64,000 nucleotides of DNA from Rivibacter sp049446155 (GTDB lineage: Bacteria > Pseudomonadota > Gammaproteobacteria > Burkholderiales > Burkholderiaceae_C). The DNA lies in assembly GCF_049446155.1 (NCBI RefSeq), contig NZ_JBMSEE010000001.1, forward strand, positions 682,001 to 746,000, given 5' to 3'. Below the pieces are notes generated by a model. It did no database searches, was not told the origin of the DNA, and was given only the letters and a program-made list of their open reading frames with translations. The translations under genes and the position numbers were made by a program. Positions within the stretch are counted from its first letter, which is position 1; each line of letters opens with the position of its first letter. This document shows positions 8,574 to 17,620 of the stretch, in pieces.

Positions 8574-11500
8574 CCTGCGACGACCGCGATCCCGCGGATC
8601 TGCCCCGCCCCGCCGCTGGCCGGCGGGCGCGGATAGCGCGACGGGTCGAAGCGGTGCAGCAACTCGGCCTCGCGGGCGCGCGCGATCGCAACGTTGGCGA
8701 GCTTGACGTGGCCGAAGCCGCGCATCGTGAGCGGCACCGCGGCGATCGAGGTCGCCAGCGCGAGCTTTTCGGCGGCGAGCCCCTCGCACAGTTCGGCGAC
8801 GCGCGCCTCGAAGGTCGCGATCAGCGCGCGCTCCATGCGGCGCTCCTCGGTGCGCCCGAACGGATCGAACGGCGTGCCGCGCAGCGCCTTGCCCTTGGCC
8901 AGCCACTTCATCGCGCCCAGCATCCACGGGCCGAAGCGACGCTTCTTCGGCGCCGCGCCGTGCTTGCCCTTGGCGATCGCCGGCGGCGCCATGTAGAACT
9001 CGAGCTGCAGCTCGCCTTCGAACTGGTGCGCGAGCGCGGCCTTGAAGGCCGGATCGGTGTACAGGCGCGCGACCTCGTACTCGTCCTTGTAGGCCATCAG
9101 CTTGAGCAGGCTGCGCGCGACGGCGCGCGTGAACGGCAGCGAGGCGTCGCCCTTGAGCTCGCGCTCGCGGCGCTCGGCCGCGCGCACGGTGCGCTCGAAG
9201 CGCTGCGCATAGGCCGCGTTCTGGTAGCCGGTGAGATGCGCGATGCCGCGCGCGACGATGGCCTCGAGCGGCTCGTCCTCGGCCTTGACCGTGGTCGCGG
9301 CCGCCTCGCCGCGCAGCGCCTCCAGCCCGGCCGGATCGCCGGCCGCGAGTCGCCCGAGCGAGAACGCGAGCTGGTTGGTCTCGATCGCGACGCCGTTGAG
9401 CTCGATCGCGCGCTGCAGCGCCTCCAGGCTCAGCGGCACGATGCCGCGCTGCCAGGCGTAACCCAGCGCCAGAACGTTGGCGGTGATGGTGTCGCCGAGG
9501 AAGTCCTGCGCGAGCGTTTGCGCATCAAAGGTCTCGACGCGCTCGTCGCCGGCGCAGATGCGCATCTTGTCGACCAGCAGGTCGACCTTGAGTTCGGCGT
9601 CCGGATTGCGCAGCGACTCGGCGACCGGCATCTCGTGCAGGTTGGCGAGGATGCGCGTGCGCCCGTGGCGCACGGTCTGCAGCGCCTCGGGCGAGGCGCC
9701 CACCACCACGTCGCAGGCGAGGATGGCGTCGGCCTGCTGGGTGTCGATGCGCACCTGGTTGAGACGCGACGGCACGTCGGCCACGCGCACGAAACTCAGC
9801 ACCGAGCCGCCCTTTTGCGCAAAGCCCATGAAGTCGAGCACGCTGGCCGACTTGGCCTCGAGGTGCGCGGCCATCGCGATCAGCGCGCCCACGGTCACGA
9901 CGCCGGTGCCGCCGACGCCGGTGACCAGAAGGTCGTAGGGGCCGGTCCAGACATGAGGCGCCGGCCGCGCCAGCGCCGCGGCGCGGTCGAGCAGCGCCTG
10001 CCGATGCGTGCCCAGCACGCCCGGATGGCGGCGGATCTTCGCGCCGCGCACGCCGACGAAGCTCGGGCAAAAGCCGTTGGCGCAGCTGTAGTCCTTGTTG
10101 CAGCTGCTCTGGTCGATGTGGCGCTTGCGGCCCAGCGGCGTCTCGTGCGGCAGCACCGCGACGCAGTTGCTCTGCACGCTGCAGTCGCCGCAGCCTTCGC
10201 AGACCGCGTCGTTGATGAACAGGCGGCGCTCGGGCTCGGCGAGCTCGCCCTTCTTGCGGCGGCGGCGCTTCTCGGCGGCGCAGGTCTGCTCGTAGATCAG
10301 CACGGTCACGCCCTTCACCTCGCGCAGGCGGCGCTGCACGGCGTCGAGCTCGGCGCGGTCGTGGAAGGTGGTGCCGGCGGGGAAGCGGTGCTTGATGTCG
10401 TCGTACTTGCCGATGTCGTCGCTGACGACGACGACCTCGGCCACACCTTCGCTCTCGACCTGGCGCGCGATCGCATCGACGCTGATCACGCCGTCGACCG
10501 GCTGGCCGCCGGTCATCGCGACCGCGTCGTTGAACAGGATCTTGTAGGTCAGCGTCGCCTTCGCGGCCACCGCCTGGCGGATCGCGAGGTAGCCCGAGTG
10601 GTAGTAGGTGCCGTCGCCGAGGTTCTGGAACACGTGCGGCGTCTTGGTGAACATCGCGTGCGAGACCCAGTCGACGCCCTCGCCGCCCATCTGGATGAGG
10701 CCGCTGGTGTCGCGCTCCATCCAGTTGGCCATGAAGTGGCAGCCGATGCCGGCGCGCGCGGTCGAGCCCTTGGGCACCTTGGTGCTGGTGTTGTGCGGGC
10801 AGCCGGCGCAGAAGTACGGCAGGCGCTTGACGCTGTCGCTGGCGTTGCTCGGCAGGGTTGGCAGCGTGAAGTCGTTGAGCGAATGCAGGTGGCTCAGCAG
10901 CGCCTCGCGGCCGGGCAGGTGCTCGGCCAGCCAGTGCGCCACCGGCACGATCAGGCGCGAGGGACGCAGCTCGCCCAGGGCCGAGAGCATCGGCGCGCCA
11001 TGACGGTCGCGCTTGCCGGAGATCGCGGGCCGGGTGGCGACCGGGTCGTTGTAGAACAGCTCGCGCAGCTGGGCCTCGACCACCGCGCCCTTCTCCTCGA
11101 CGACCAGGATCTCCTTGAGCCCCTTCGCGAACTCGCGCATGCGGGTGGTCTCGATCGGAAAGCTCAGACCCACCTTGTAGAGCCGCACGCCGGCGGACTC
11201 GAGCAGCTCGGGCGTCACCTCGAGGCGGCGCAGCACCTCCATGAAGTCGAGATGCGCCTTGCCGCAGGTGACGATGCCCACCGTCGCCTGCGGGCTCGGG
11301 ATCTCGAGGCGGTCGATGCTGTTGACACGCGCGAACGCGGCCACGGCTTCGAGCTTGTCGGCCAGGCGCGACTCGATGCGCAGCGACGGCAGGTCGGGCC
11401 AGCGGTAGTGCAGGCCGTCGGCTGGAGGCTGGTGGCCGGTGGCGGCGCGCACCGCGTCGGCATCGAGCCACGCGTCCGCGCGCGAGACGATCTGGTCGAT

Positions 11501-12178
11501 GTCGACCGTGCTGCCGCTTTCGACCACCTCGGACAGCGCGGTCAGGCCGACCCAGTTGCCCGAGTAGCGCGACAGCGCCCAGCCGTAGAGGCCGAACTCG
11601 ACGATCTCGGCCACGTTGGCCGGCGAGACGATCGGCATGCCCCAGGCCTGGAAGGCCTGGTCGCTCTGGTGCGGCATCGACGACGAAACGCAGCCATGGT
11701 CGTCACCCGCCACGACCAGCACGCCGCCCTTCGGCGAGCTGCCGTAGGCGTTGCCGTGTTTGATCGCGTCGCCGGCGCGGTCGACACCCGGGCCCTTGCC
11801 ATACCACATGGCGAACACGCCGTCGACGGTGCGCTCGGGGTCCGACTCCACGCGCTGCGTGCCCAGTACCTGCGTCGCCGCGAGTTCCTCGTTGATCGCC
11901 GGCACGAAGCGGATGCCGTGCTCGGTGAACTTGCTGCCGGCCTTCCACACGGCCTGGTCGACCATGCCCAGCGGCGAGCCGCGGTAGCCGCTGATGAAGC
12001 CGTGCGTGTTCAGGCCGCGCGCGGCGTCGCGGCTGCGCTGCATGCGCAGCAGGCGCACCAGCGACTGGGTGCCGGTCATGAAGACCTGGCCGTGGTCGGC
12101 CCACAGGTGGTCCGAAAGGCGGTAATCCGGGCGCTGAACCGGGGCAGGCGCGGGCTGGGGCGGGGCGATCGTGTCCAT
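8570..12178 (-). CDS. Fused indolepyruvate ferredoxin oxidoreductase
   Basis: The 1202-residue protein joins the alpha and beta subunits of indolepyruvate ferredoxin oxidoreductase, which oxidatively decarboxylates aryl pyruvates to acyl-CoA using thiamine diphosphate. In order: the N-terminal pyrimidine-binding part (GSPLGMVDQAVW), the TPP-binding core (GIGCHFMANWM, NLGDGTYYHSG), a cysteine-rich 4Fe-4S segment (CEGCGDCSVQSNC, then CNKDYSCANGFC), the gamma-like domain (GVGGTGVVTVGALIAMAAH) and a long C-terminal extension. I start at 12178, where the conserved sequence begins; an ATG at 12238 would add 20 residues. The divergent Lrp gene at 12271 probably controls it, fitting aromatic amino acid breakdown. 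Confidence 0.93.
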   Translation of the reverse strand: MDTIAPPQPAPAPVQRPDYRLSDHLWADHGQVFMTGTQSLVRLLRMQRSRDAARGLNTHGFISGYRGSPLGMVDQAVWKAGSKFTEHGIRFVPAINEELAATQVLGTQRVESDPERTVDGVFAMWYGKGPGVDRAGDAIKHGNAYGSSPKGGVLVVAGDDHGCVSSSMPHQSDQAFQAWGMPIVSPANVAEIVEFGLYGWALSRYSGNWVGLTALSEVVESGSTVDIDQIVSRADAWLDADAVRAATGHQPPADGLHYRWPDLPSLRIESRLADKLEAVAAFARVNSIDRLEIPSPQATVGIVTCGKAHLDFMEVLRRLEVTPELLESAGVRLYKVGLSFPIETTRMREFAKGLKEILVVEEKGAVVEAQLRELFYNDPVATRPAISGKRDRHGAPMLSALGELRPSRLIVPVAHWLAEHLPGREALLSHLHSLNDFTLPTLPSNASDSVKRLPYFCAGCPHNTSTKVPKGSTARAGIGCHFMANWMERDTSGLIQMGGEGVDWVSHAMFTKTPHVFQNLGDGTYYHSGYLAIRQAVAAKATLTYKILFNDAVAMTGGQPVDGVISVDAIARQVESEGVAEVVVVSDDIGKYDDIKHRFPAGTTFHDRAELDAVQRRLREVKGVTVLIYEQTCAAEKRRRRKKGELAEPERRLFINDAVCEGCGDCSVQSNCVAVLPHETPLGRKRHIDQSSCNKDYSCANGFCPSFVGVRGAKIRRHPGVLGTHRQALLDRAAALARPAPHVWTGPYDLLVTGVGGTGVVTVGALIAMAAHLEAKSASVLDFMGFAQKGGSVLSFVRVADVPSRLNQVRIDTQQADAILACDVVVGASPEALQTVRHGRTRILANLHEMPVAESLRNPDAELKVDLLVDKMRICAGDERVETFDAQTLAQDFLGDTITANVLALGYAWQRGIVPLSLEALQRAIELNGVAIETNQLAFSLGRLAAGDPAGLEALRGEAAATTVKAEDEPLEAIVARGIAHLTGYQNAAYAQRFERTVRAAERRERELKGDASLPFTRAVARSLLKLMAYKDEYEVARLYTDPAFKAALAHQFEGELQLEFYMAPPAIAKGKHGAAPKKRRFGPWMLGAMKWLAKGKALRGTPFDPFGRTEERRMERALIATFEARVAELCEGLAAEKLALATSIAAVPLTMRGFGHVKLANVAIARAREAELLHRFDPSRYPRPPASGGAGQIRGIAVVAG

Positions 12179-12244
12179 GGAACAAGCGTAGGCGCCGCAA
12201 CCGCGAATGAGCTCCTTCAATACACTAGGGTCAGCCATTAATCC

Positions 12245-12259
12245 GAGAACACGGTTCTC
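12245..12259. promoter_or_regulatory. Inverted repeat, candidate Lrp operator
   Basis: GAGAAC-ACG-GTTCTC is a perfect inverted repeat in the short divergent spacer between the indolepyruvate oxidoreductase and Lrp genes, 12 bases before the Lrp start. This is the expected place and size for the Lrp-type regulator's own site; binding is inferred. Confidence 0.55.
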
Positions 12260-12270
12260 CGAAAAATGCC

Positions 12271-12801
12271 ATGAGCGAAGAATCTGTTCTCCTTGACCGC
12301 TACAGCCTCGCGATCCTCTCCGAACTGCAGCGCGATTCGAGGCAAACCGTGCAGCAGATCGCCGAGGCCGTGGGCCTGTCGACCACGCCGTGCTGGAAGC
12401 GCATCAAGGCGATGGAAGCGGCCGGCGTGATCACCGGCTACATCGCGCTGGCCGACCGCGAGAAGCTGGGCCTGGGCCTGGCGGTCGTGGTCGAGCTCAA
12501 CCTCGGCGAGCACAACGAGGCGCTGGTGCAGCGCTTCGAGGACGCGGTGGCCGCGAGCCCGCAGATCGTGCGCTGCGTCTCCACCACCGGCAAGGCCGAC
12601 TACATCCTCACGGTCTACGTGGCCGACATCGCGAGCTACGAGCGCTTCCTGCACGAGACGCTGTTCAAGCTGCCGGGCGTCCAGCACGTGTACTCGAGCA
12701 TCGTGCTGCGCGAGGTGAAGGCGGAAGCGAGGCTGCCGGTGCCGGGCACGACAGCGCCTGTGGCGCTGAAGCCGCGGCGGCGGTCGAACTCCCGCGCTTG
12801 A
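12271..12801 (+). CDS. Lrp/AsnC family transcription regulator
   Basis: The 176-residue product has an N-terminal helix-turn-helix (about residues 10-60, LSELQRDSRQTVQQIAEAVG, WKRIKAMEAAGVITGY) and a C-terminal RAM ligand-binding domain (about 75-150, GKADYILTVYVADIASYERF). Lrp/AsnC proteins sense amino acids or keto acids. Its divergent placement next to the indolepyruvate oxidoreductase suggests it switches that gene on in response to an aromatic amino acid. The last 25 residues are a basic, Pro/Arg-rich tail longer than usual. Confidence 0.93.
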   Translation: MSEESVLLDRYSLAILSELQRDSRQTVQQIAEAVGLSTTPCWKRIKAMEAAGVITGYIALADREKLGLGLAVVVELNLGEHNEALVQRFEDAVAASPQIVRCVSTTGKADYILTVYVADIASYERFLHETLFKLPGVQHVYSSIVLREVKAEARLPVPGTTAPVALKPRRRSNSRA

Positions 12802-12886
12802 GCGCCGTCGCTCGCCGGCCCCGCGGCGAGAATGCGCCGCCGCCGGGAGGCCATCGCCCACCGGCACTGACTCCGCGGAGATCGAT

Positions 12887-13084
12887 GTGAAGCATCTCGT
12901 GCTCCTGCTCGCGGCCGTGATCGGCCTGTACGTCGCGTGGCAGCTCACCGCGCCGCTCAAGCGCGAGAAGGCGCTCGGTCTGGCCGCACGCCACGCATGG
13001 CGCCTCGGCGCCATGGTGCTGATCGTGCTGGCGCTCGCCGCCGCGAGCTACCACTTCTCTTCCACTCCCCTGCTGAAGCCATGA
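12887..13084 (+). CDS. Small two-helix membrane protein
   Basis: This 65-residue protein starts at GTG (12887) behind a GGAG site. It has two hydrophobic helices (about residues 3-20 and 39-56) joined by a basic loop (KREKALGLAARHAWR). Its stop overlaps the start of the SPFH lipoprotein gene (ATGA), so the two are translationally coupled and probably act together in the inner membrane. No named family is recognised. Confidence 0.7.
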   Translation: MKHLVLLLAAVIGLYVAWQLTAPLKREKALGLAARHAWRLGAMVLIVLALAAASYHFSSTPLLKP

Positions 13085-13893
13085 ACCACGCCCGCGCCCT
13101 GCTCCTGCCGCTGATCGTCGCCACCCTGGCCGGCTGCTCCCAGATCGACACCGGCAACGTCGGCGTCGAACGCAGCTTCGGCAAGGTCGCGACGGACGAG
13201 CTGCCGCCCGGCGTCTACTCGACACTGTTCAAGTCGGTCGACGAGTTCACGACCAAGGAGGTCGCGGTCCAGCTCACCGACCTGCGGCCGAAGTCGCGCG
13301 ACAACCTGACGATGCAGGACGTCGACATCGACGTGTACTTCAAGGTCGACCCGGGCAAGGTCGCCGACCTGTTCGTCAAGTACCAGGGCGACGTCACCAA
13401 GACCGAAGGCGGCGACTACGCGGTCGGCTACAACCGCATGCTGCGCGAGGCCCGCGAGGCGGTCTACAAGTCGGTGGCCGGCTTCGACGCGACCACCATG
13501 CACACCAAGCGCGCCGAGCTGTCGGAAGAAGTGCGCAAGAACCTGCAGTCCGAGCTGGACAAGTCGGACAAGGGCTCGTTCTTCATCACCAACGTCAACG
13601 TGCGCAACCTGGTCACCGACGCCAACATCGAGAACGCGATCCGCGAGCGCGCCAAGGTCGACCAGCAGATCGAGGCCAAGCGCAAGGAAGTGGAACTCGC
13701 CAAGGCCGAGGCCGAGCGCCAGGTCGTCGAGGCCGAAGGCCACGCCAAGGCCAACCGCATCATCGCGGAGTCGCTGACGCCGGCGCTGATCCGCATGAAG
13801 GAAATCGAGGCGATGCAATCGTTCGCCAAGCAGGGCAACAGCACGGTGGTGCTGCCGGCTGGGGGCGGGACGCCGTTGATCAACCTGAAGTAG
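13081..13893 (+). CDS. SPFH/prohibitin-family lipoprotein
   Basis: The 270-residue product begins with a lipoprotein signal (lipobox LAGC, Cys at about residue 19) followed by an SPFH (band 7/prohibitin) domain and a C-terminal charged coiled coil (about 185-235, IEAKRKEVELAKAEAERQ). SPFH proteins form oligomers on membranes and influence proteases and membrane order. A lipid anchor in place of the usual N-terminal helix is notable; the partner upstream supplies two membrane helices. Start 13081 is set by the lipobox and by the four-base overlap with that gene. Confidence 0.88.
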   Translation: MNHARALLLPLIVATLAGCSQIDTGNVGVERSFGKVATDELPPGVYSTLFKSVDEFTTKEVAVQLTDLRPKSRDNLTMQDVDIDVYFKVDPGKVADLFVKYQGDVTKTEGGDYAVGYNRMLREAREAVYKSVAGFDATTMHTKRAELSEEVRKNLQSELDKSDKGSFFITNVNVRNLVTDANIENAIRERAKVDQQIEAKRKEVELAKAEAERQVVEAEGHAKANRIIAESLTPALIRMKEIEAMQSFAKQGNSTVVLPAGGGTPLINLK

Positions 13894-14021
13894 TGCCGGG
13901 CGGGTGGCAAAGGCGTGCCTGTTCGCAGCGAAACCCCGCACCAGCCTCTTCGCGCGCATCGTGAACTGACTCGCCGCGGCTGTTCGAGCGCAGCGGGCTG
14001 CAAGCCCGCGTAGCGAGTTCC

Positions 14022-14120
14022 GCGGCGCGCCCCCGGCCCGAGCAGCGCAGCGGAGTCGGCGCGCAGCGCCGACCGCCACGGCATGAGCCCCCGGCGGGGG
14101 CCGCCTGCCGCGAACGCGCG
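14022..14120. repeat. Dispersed intergenic repeat, copy B, in a gene-free stretch
   Basis: This is the second copy of the repeat at 5534-5633, inside the 384-base gene-free stretch 13894-14277. The stem GTCGGCGC / GCGCCGAC (14055-14062 and 14066-14073) differs from copy A at paired positions on both arms. It also contains CCCCCGGCGGGGG. In the rest of the stretch I see no promoter or gene that I can defend. Confidence 0.8.
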
Positions 14121-14277
14121 GCTCCATGAAAACCTTGATCCCGGCCGACAGCCTCCCCTCGCGGGAGGAGGCCATGGCCCGCCACTGCTCCCATTCGGGC
14201 CATGGCAGAAGCGCCGTCCAGCGCCGATGCTGATCGTCATGCGCCGCAGCCGCGGCGCCGACCCGACGGAGCCGACC

Positions 14278-14514
14278 ATGACCCGATCCAGTTCCCCCGC
14301 CCGCGGCACGACGGCCGCGCTGACCGCTGCCGTGGCCCTGGTGGCCGCGGCCACGCTGGTGCATCCCAGCAAGCCGGCATTGGCCGGCCAGTGCCCCGCC
14401 GCGCCGGCGGCCGACGCCGCGCCCGACGTGCGTGATCCGCTGTTCGCCGAGCAGATGGCGGTGCTGGTGCGCCGCTGGGTCGCCGAGGGCGCCGCGCCCG
14501 CGCCGGCCCGCTGA
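14278..14514 (+). CDS. Small exported protein of unknown function
   Basis: The 78-residue product has a signal peptide (hydrophobic residues about 12-27, cleavage probably after ALA in PALAGQC) and a short mature part of about 40 residues with one cysteine and an amphipathic helix near the end (FAEQMAVLVRRWVAEG). I chose the ATG at 14278; one at 14227 would put extra residues before the signal. It ends 28 bases before the methyltransferase gene, so the two may be cotranscribed. No family is recognised. Confidence 0.5.
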   Translation: MTRSSSPARGTTAALTAAVALVAAATLVHPSKPALAGQCPAAPAADAAPDVRDPLFAEQMAVLVRRWVAEGAAPAPAR

Positions 14515-14542
14515 GTCCGCGATGAGCCGCAAGGAGCCGCCC

Positions 14543-15571
14543 ATGCCCACCCTGCCCAACCCCGACCGCATCCTCGACACCGGCCTCGCGTTCTGGCGCT
14601 CGAAGACCTTGCTCGCCGCCGTCGAGCTCGGCGTCTTCACCGCCCTCGGCGACGGACCGCTCACCGCCGAGCAGCTGCGCGAACGGCTGCAACTGCACCC
14701 GCGCGCGGTGCCGGACTTCCCCGACGCGCTGCTCGCGCTCGGCTTCCTCGAACGCGAAGGCAGCGGCGCCCAGGCCGCCTACCGCAACACGCCCGAGACC
14801 CAGCTCTACCTCGATCGCCGCAGCGGCGCCTACCTCGGCGGCGCACTGGAGATGGCCAACGCGCGGCTGTACCCGTTCTGGGGCCGCCTGGGCGAGGCGC
14901 TGCGCAGCGGCCTGCCGCAAAACGAGCTGCGCGATGGCGGCAGCTCGATGTTCGAGACGCTGTACCGCGAGCCGGCGCGGCTGGAGCAGTTCATGTCCGC
15001 GATGACGGGCTTCTCGGCCGGCAATTTCACGCTGCTCGCCGAGCGCTTCGATTTCGGGCGCTTTCGCTCGCTGGCCGACGTCGGCGGCGCGACCGGTCAG
15101 CTCGCCTGCATCGTCGCCGAGCGCCACCCGCACCTCGCGTGCACGACGCACGACCTGCCGGCGGTCACCGAGATCGCGCAGCGCCACATCGAGCGGCGCG
15201 GGCTTTCGGCGCGCGTGCGGGCGCAGTCGATCGACTTCCTGGCCGACGAATTCCCGCGCGCCGACGTGATCACGATGGGCATGATCCTGCACGACTGGAA
15301 CCTCGAGACCAAGCAGCGGCTGCTGCGCAAGGCCTTCGACGCGCTGCCTTCGGGCGGCTGCCTGATCGCGATCGACCACCTGATCGACGACGATCGGCGC
15401 CACAACGCCTTCGGGCTGCTGATGTCGCTGAACATGCTGATCGAGTTCGGCGACGCCTTCGACTACAGCGGCGCCGACTTCGACGGCTGGGCGCGCGAGG
15501 CGGGCTTCGCGCGCACCGAGGTGATCGCGCTGGCCGGGCCGGGCGCGGCGGCGGTGGCCTACAAGGCCTGA
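14543..15571 (+). CDS. O-methyltransferase (class I SAM-dependent, methyltransferase_2 type)
   Basis: The 342-residue protein has the two-part layout of plant-caffeate/acetylserotonin-type O-methyltransferases: an N-terminal winged-helix dimerisation domain (about 10-100) and a SAM-binding Rossmann domain with DVGGATGQLA (about 178-187), then GMILHDWN with the catalytic-base histidine region. Such enzymes methylate hydroxyl groups of small aromatic or polyketide substrates. The ATG at 14543 has AGGAG about 8 bases upstream; 14522 is an alternative. No biosynthetic genes surround it, so the substrate is unknown. Confidence 0.85.
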   Translation: MPTLPNPDRILDTGLAFWRSKTLLAAVELGVFTALGDGPLTAEQLRERLQLHPRAVPDFPDALLALGFLEREGSGAQAAYRNTPETQLYLDRRSGAYLGGALEMANARLYPFWGRLGEALRSGLPQNELRDGGSSMFETLYREPARLEQFMSAMTGFSAGNFTLLAERFDFGRFRSLADVGGATGQLACIVAERHPHLACTTHDLPAVTEIAQRHIERRGLSARVRAQSIDFLADEFPRADVITMGMILHDWNLETKQRLLRKAFDALPSGGCLIAIDHLIDDDRRHNAFGLLMSLNMLIEFGDAFDYSGADFDGWAREAGFARTEVIALAGPGAAAVAYKA

Positions 15572-15581
15572 GCCGTCTCGC

Positions 15582-16187
15582 TCAGGGCGTGAAGAGCCGG
15601 CGCAGCGTCGGGCGCAGCACCGACAGCACGGCGTCGCGGTCCAGCGCGGGATTCATCAGCCCGCACGCGAGCAGGCCGTTGAAGATCGCGCCGACGACCT
15701 CGATGCGCGCGTCGATCTCGCGCGCATCGAGCCCGCGCAGGCTGCCGCGCGGGCCGGTCAGCATCTCGCGAAAGCGCGCGCGCGCCCGCGCGTCGGCCTC
15801 GCGCAGGATGGCCACCACCTTGGGGTTGCGCGCGCCTTCGGCCAGCATCTCCAGCTCCAGCGCGGCGCGGTCGGGATCGAGGTTCTTGTCGACGCCGAAG
15901 TCAACGCCATCGATCATCGCGTCGATCAGCTCGCCGCCGCGCGCCTGCATCTCGCCCAGCATCGAGAACATCTCTTCCACGTCGCGTGCGACGAGGGCCT
16001 CGATGATCTCTTCCTTGCCGGCGAAGTAGTTGTAGATGTGGCCCGGGCTCATGCCCGCGGTGCGCGCCACCTCGGCCATCGCGGCGCCGTGGTAGCCGCG
16101 GCGGCGAAAGCACTCGGCCGCGGCGTTGAGCACCTGCTCGCGGCGCGCCTTGGCGTGTTCGGGGTCGTGGTGTCGCTTGGGTTTCAC
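15582..16187 (-). CDS. TetR family repressor of the RND efflux operon
   Basis: The 201-residue product has a TetR-type helix-turn-helix at about residues 15-60 (VLNAAAECFRRRGYHGAAMAEVARTAGMSPGHIYNYF) and a helical ligand-binding part. It starts at GTG (16187), and GTGA overlaps the stop of the outer-membrane factor gene, so it is the last gene of the efflux operon and is translated with it. That position suggests negative feedback on the operon through the palindrome at 22001. Confidence 0.9.
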   Translation of the reverse strand: MKPKRHHDPEHAKARREQVLNAAAECFRRRGYHGAAMAEVARTAGMSPGHIYNYFAGKEEIIEALVARDVEEMFSMLGEMQARGGELIDAMIDGVDFGVDKNLDPDRAALELEMLAEGARNPKVVAILREADARARARFREMLTGPRGSLRGLDAREIDARIEVVGAIFNGLLACGLMNPALDRDAVLSVLRPTLRRLFTP

Positions 16188-17620
16188 GATCGTGGGCTGC
16201 TGTCCTGCCAACCGCCGCCGAGCGCCTTGTACAGCGTGACCTGGTTGGTCAGCCGCGACAGGCGCGTGGCGATCAGGTTCTGGCGGGCCGCATAGTACGA
16301 GCGCTGCGCGTCGAGCACCTGCAGCGAGCTGTCGACGCCCCGATCGAAGCGCGCCTGCGACAGGCGATGCGTCTCGGCCGTGGCTTCGGTCAGCGCGAGC
16401 TGGGCGTCGAGCTGCTCGCCCAGCGTGGCGCGCTCGGCGAGCGCGTCGGCCACCTCGCGGAACGCCGACTGGATCGCCTTCTCGTAGTTCGCCACCGCGA
16501 TGTCGCGATCGGTCTCGGCGACCTTGAGGTTGGCGCGGTTGCGCCCGCCGTCGAAGATCGGCACGCTGATCTGCGGCATGAAGCTCCACGCGCCCTGGCC
16601 GCCGCGAATCAGGTCCGACAGGCTCGCGCTGGCCGAGCCGGCCGACGCGGTCAGCGTGATGCTCGGGAAAAAGGCCGCGCGCGCCGCGCCGATGCTGGCG
16701 TTGGCGCCGCGCAGCGTCTGCTCGGCCTGCACGATGTCCGGGCGCCGCTGCAGCAGCTGCGAAGGCAGGCCGGCGTCGACCTCGGGCAGCGCGTTGAGCG
16801 CCTCGATCGGCGCCTGCGCGAGCTGCGCGTCGTCGACGGGCATGCCGACCAGCAGCGAGATCGCGTTGCGGTCCTGCGCGACGAGGCTGGTGTAGCGCGC
16901 CACGTCGACGCGCGCGCTCTCCACGCTGGTCTGCGCCTGGCGCACGTCGAGCGCCGAGGCCGTGCCCAGCGCATGGCGCTGGCGCACCAGCTCGAACGAG
17001 CTCTGCTGGCTGGCCAGCGTGTCCTTCGCGAGCTGCAGCCGCTCGCGGTCGGCGGCGTGGGTCAGATAGGCATTCGCGAGCTCGGCGACGAGGCTGATGC
17101 GCGTCGCGCGCTGCGCCGCCTCGGTGGCGAAGAACTGCGACAGCGCCTGGTCGCGCAGGCTGCGCACGCGGCCGAACAGGTCAAGCTCGTAGGACGCCAC
17201 GCCCAGCGAGGCGCTGTACTGGTGCGAGGTCACCGGCTGGCCGGTGCCGCTCAGGTCGCCCGGCGTGCGCTGGTGCGAGCCCGAGCCGCCCGCCGAGACG
17301 GTGGGCAGCAGGTCGGCGCGCTGCACCTGGTACTGCGCGCGGGCACGCTCGATGTTGAGCGTGGCGACGCGCAGGTCGCGGTTGTTGAGCAGCGCGCGCT
17401 CGATCAGCGCGCGCAGGCGCTCGTCGGCGAAGAAGCCGCGCCAGTCGGCGAGCGCCGTTGTCGTGCCGGCGGACGTGGCGACCGATGTGGCACCTTCAGC
17501 ACCCTCGTAGCGCGCCGGCACCGGCGCCTCGGGCAGCGTGAGCTCGGGCGCCATGCTCGCGCAGCCGGCCAGCATCAGCGCGGCGGCCGCCGCCAGGGTG
17601 TGGAATCGAATCGAACTCAT
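16184..17620 (-). CDS. Outer-membrane efflux lipoprotein (NodT/OprM family)
   Basis: The 478-residue protein begins with a lipoprotein signal (lipobox LAGC, Cys about 19) and carries two TolC-type repeats of long helices and short strands. It forms the trimeric outer-membrane channel of a tripartite pump. Its start overlaps the RND gene stop (ATGA), and its stop overlaps the TetR start, so four proteins come from one tightly coupled leftward operon. Confidence 0.93.
   Translation of the reverse strand: MSSIRFHTLAAAAALMLAGCASMAPELTLPEAPVPARYEGAEGATSVATSAGTTTALADWRGFFADERLRALIERALLNNRDLRVATLNIERARAQYQVQRADLLPTVSAGGSGSHQRTPGDLSGTGQPVTSHQYSASLGVASYELDLFGRVRSLRDQALSQFFATEAAQRATRISLVAELANAYLTHAADRERLQLAKDTLASQQSSFELVRQRHALGTASALDVRQAQTSVESARVDVARYTSLVAQDRNAISLLVGMPVDDAQLAQAPIEALNALPEVDAGLPSQLLQRRPDIVQAEQTLRGANASIGAARAAFFPSITLTASAGSASASLSDLIRGGQGAWSFMPQISVPIFDGGRNRANLKVAETDRDIAVANYEKAIQSAFREVADALAERATLGEQLDAQLALTEATAETHRLSQARFDRGVDSSLQVLDAQRSYYAARQNLIATRLSRLTNQVTLYKALGGGWQDSSPRS

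Noticed and set aside
8654..12241. 1195-codon open frame opposite the indolepyruvate oxidoreductase
   Set aside because: It is an antisense shadow typical of GC-rich DNA; the translation is basic low complexity, while the other strand has clear TPP and iron-sulfur motifs.
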